This document shows positions 61,965-64,000 of a stretch of 64,000 nt of DNA, in pieces; position 1 is the first letter of the stretch, and every line of letters begins with the position of its first letter. This DNA is from Oxytricha trifallax (Eukaryota; Ciliophora; Spirotrichea; Sporadotrichida; Oxytrichidae): assembly GCA_000711775.1 (NCBI GenBank), contig ARYC01000552.1:62001-126000 (forward strand). Reading direction: 5' to 3'. Below the pieces are notes generated by a model, which was not told the origin of the DNA, did not search any database, and saw nothing but the letters and a program-made list of their open reading frames with translations. The position numbers were made by a program, and so were the translations under genes.

Positions 61965-62430
61965 ACACCAAGAATAGGGTAGGAAGAGAAAGACCGCTTA
62001 GATCTCATCAGATTGGACTCTATTTACTGGAGAAAATCGAGAAAATAACTTGCATAAGAAAACTCCATTAGAGTAGCAATTGAGATCTACTCCCTATCAA
62101 GCCATACAATAAGTCTCTTCGAACAAGAGGTTTTACCTGAACTACAAGCATTACCAATTTTCATTGTAGTGGCATGTTAGCATGAAAGAGAAAACAATCA
62201 CCCTAGGTGAAGGGTTGATTTATGGTGTCTAAAGTAAAAAGGATGCAGTTAAAATCTAATTAAACTATCTGGCTGGCTTAAGCTCCTGTATTAATTTCCG
62301 TAAAGCTTTAAATAACTATAATAATAATCATTAATTCTCATATTCAAATCATGTTTGCTCCAAAATCTCCGAGGATATTACGAGCGATGACTCTATAGAC
62401 ATAAAAGCTAAGTATTAAAACACTAAGTGA
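61965..62430 (+). CDS. Unknown coding block downstream of the transporter
   Basis: One plus-strand frame is open for about 155 codons to TGA 62428-62430: SSDWTLFTGENRENNLHKKT, AIQQVSSNKRFYLNYKHYQF, EKTITLGEGLIYGVQSKKDA and DITSDDSIDIKAKYQNTK. No ATG is obvious at its start, so it may be a terminal exon or an MDS of a larger gene. A second frame in the same stretch is also open for about 100 codons (VLPELQALPIFIVVACQ), so coding strand and frame are moderately certain only. No family recognised. Confidence 0.45.
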
Positions 62431-62749
62431 AAAAAAGTAATTAAATATTGAAATTCATTATTATAATATAGTATTTCTTATCAAATTTAAAGAATTTCAC
62501 TTCTTGTGTCAACGAAATGTTTTATATTTTTTATTATCATAATAGAAAATTTAGAACTGAGGTACCTCTAATTAATACAAGTTTAATTGATAAACAGCTT
62601 AGAGTATTTCTCTTATTCTTTCGAATTTTTATGGAGAATTAAATTACTATAAGTTATGTGATTAGATTTCCTAACATCTAAATTTTGAATTCATACTTAT
62701 CAAAGCATATTAATTAAAATATTCATATAATGATTGTATTATCATATAT

Positions 62750-63545
62750 TTATAACATCCCTTAAGATATTAATTTTAAATTAATATGAGCACTTTAGGC
62801 TGTTTCTTATGTTTAGGTTATTATTACTATTGCTAATTGGGTTACTGTTGCTACTGCTGAATCGCTTATTATTGCTACTTTTAGCCTTAATTCGGCATCT
62901 GTTGTTGCTACTTTTGAGGTTGCTATTGGTATTACTACTGCTACAACTGTTGGGGCATGCCCATGTTTTACAACCCACTAAAATAATTTGTTCAACAAAA
63001 TTCTTAAATATGATGAAGTAAAATGGGATATGAAATGGTATGCATATTTTCAATTCAGAAGAGTTGAAATCTCATAATAAAGAGCTTTAAATTTCAACAA
63101 AGAAAAAGCTTTTTGAATAATGAAAAAGTAGAATTAATTTAAATTATAACTTACGGTGTGTTTCCATAGAAATAATTGTATTAATAATTATTAATGTTAA
63201 TAAGTATAAAAAATAGAAGGCTTGTGGAGGCATCATTTGTTGGTTAGGGTAGTTGTACATTAAATACAAATTGATTATACGAATCTATTTTTCTGTTTAT
63301 AATAATTTATATATAAATTTAATAATTCATTGGAATATTTTGCATCATATTAGGGTACTGGCCATTTGGTGGCATTTAGTATAGTTAATTTGGTGGTGGA
63401 AACTGTTAATGCTACAATTGAGCTTTGTATAGATTTGCTCTGCTTGAGTCCAAATCATTAAATAATATATTAATATTTATGATAAATCTGGGCCATTGTG
63501 TTTCTGAACTTTACCATTTGCTCCATTTCTCTTATGTTCTGATTT
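62750..63545 (-). CDS. Gln/Pro/Met-rich, prion-like protein
   Basis: Minus-strand blocks with the same style: ITGNQNIREMEQMVKFRNTM (63,530), LYKAQLQHQQFPPPNQLYQM and PPNGQYPNMMQNIPMNYQ (63,440-63,310), YNYPNQQMMPPQAFYFL (63,250), then NMGMPQQLQQQQYQQQPQKQ (about 62,970) and a further 30 residues mostly Gln. The poly-Gln is written largely with TAG/TAA, so on the standard code it appears as a Ser/Asn frame or, on the other strand, a Leu frame. AT-rich gaps between blocks are introns or IESs. The end is not fixed; the TGA is near or below 62,760. Such Gln/Pro/Met tracts occur in RNA-granule proteins, but no domain is present. Confidence 0.6.
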
Positions 63546-63549
63546 CCTG

Positions 63550-63838
63550 TAATATCTCATATTTAAATTAAGATATTTTGAAGAATTATTGCTACAGTTA
63601 CTTTATTTCTTATTTTTATTTTAAAAAATTGGCAAAGCTTATTATTTATTTAAGTTTAAAAACCTCATCACTTTTATTAATTGTTTTTTATTATCAATTT
63701 TTAATTTTATTATTGAATATAAATAAGGTTATTAAAGATTGTATTTTAAATAACATCATATCTAACTATTCATATAAATTTAATGAAGAAAGAATAGTAT
63801 AATATTTTTTAATTAATTAATGATTATAAATCTCCTAT
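63550..63838. other. AT-rich intergenic or intronic segment
   Basis: The only long frame (63,578 onward) is a Leu/Ile/Lys/Asn/Tyr composition artefact of AT-rich DNA. The right end carries a plausible splice acceptor (CTCCTATAG) for the gene that starts at 63,839. Confidence 0.5.
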
Positions 63839-64000
63839 AGACGCAGCTGTAGTAGATATCGAAGCACAAAGTCCACAAGAATATCAATATGTAGCAAATG
63901 ACACCTGGCACATTAATCAAGAACAAAATAAGTTTGGATTTAATGAGCATAATAATCAATCCAATGATTAAAGCCAAAGCGAGAAGCAGCTGGATCAGAG
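63839..64000 (+). CDS. Partial unknown gene at window end
   Basis: After a TCTCCTATAG acceptor the plus strand is open to the end of the window: AAVVDIEAQSPQEYQYVAN, DTWHINQEQNKFGFNEHNN, QSNDQSQSEKQLDQ. The composition is acidic and Gln/Asn-rich. Upstream exons were not found in the AT-rich segment before it. Too short to classify. Confidence 0.55.

Noticed and set aside
62809..63021. Leu-rich plus-strand ORF (70 aa), like a signal peptide or membrane helix
   Set aside because: It is the complement of the minus-strand poly-Gln tract. Low-complexity Leu runs are an artefact.

Overview
This window looks like germline (micronuclear) DNA of a hypotrich ciliate of the Oxytricha/Stylonychia/Sterkiella type. 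Three things show this. (1) Long coding frames open only if TAA and TAG are read as Gln and TGA is the sole stop. (2) Coding blocks (MDSs) are cut by AT-rich, non-coding or transposon-filled segments (IESs) bounded by short direct repeats (pointers), and removing these restores frame exactly. One gene is scrambled in odd/even order. (3) Arrays of the hypotrich telomere repeat C4A4/G4T4 lie inside the DNA at mobile-element ends, as in TBE elements. Spliceosomal GT..AG introns (about 37-300 bp) are also present.

Layout. 1-2.5 kb: two minus-strand unknown genes. 2.7-3.5 kb: a small plus-strand membrane-like protein. 3.8-6.6 kb: BBS9/PTHB1. 6.7-9.9 kb: a Gln/Asn-rich protein. 10.2-11.7 kb: a scrambled SPRY-domain gene on the minus strand. 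12.2-17.1 kb: ubiquitin-activating enzyme E1 on the minus strand. 17.2-45.7 kb (minus): blocks of a giant BIRC6/BRUCE-like E2/E3 enzyme whose UBC domain lies just upstream of E1, with no in-frame stop between them. This gene is split by a 7.4-kb IES (24,969-32,351) holding nested mobile elements, by an 0.88-kb fold-back IES (33,154-34,031), and by a 2.7-kb segment that carries an opposite-strand gene (37,389-39,782). 43-45.3 kb is AT-rich and apparently empty. 46.1-52.6 kb (plus): blocks of another large protein with UBA-like and zinc-finger segments, possibly an inverted part of the same ubiquitin ligase. 52.7-53.9 kb (minus): an unknown gene, part of which is duplicated in inverted orientation at 45.76-46.0 kb. 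54.9-55.9 kb: a Rab GTPase. 56.0-59.4 kb: an EF-hand protein. 59.6-61.9 kb: an MFS transporter. 62.0-62.4 kb: an unknown coding block. 62.75-63.55 kb (minus): a Gln/Pro-rich gene. 63.84 kb to the end: a partial gene.

Biology. The E1 and the BIRC6-like enzyme would act in series in ubiquitin transfer (E1 to E2/E3). BBS9 belongs to the BBSome that moves cargo in cilia, and Rab belongs to membrane traffic. The most notable structures are the Russian-doll insertion at 25.2-32.3 kb (telomere-ended palindrome array inside a fold-back element with a GC-rich 96-aa ORF, inside an IES), the odd/even scrambled SPRY gene with at least eleven matched pointer pairs, and the E2/E3-to-E1 open reading frame. 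All gene models are by eye. Exact exon/MDS borders are approximate unless stated.
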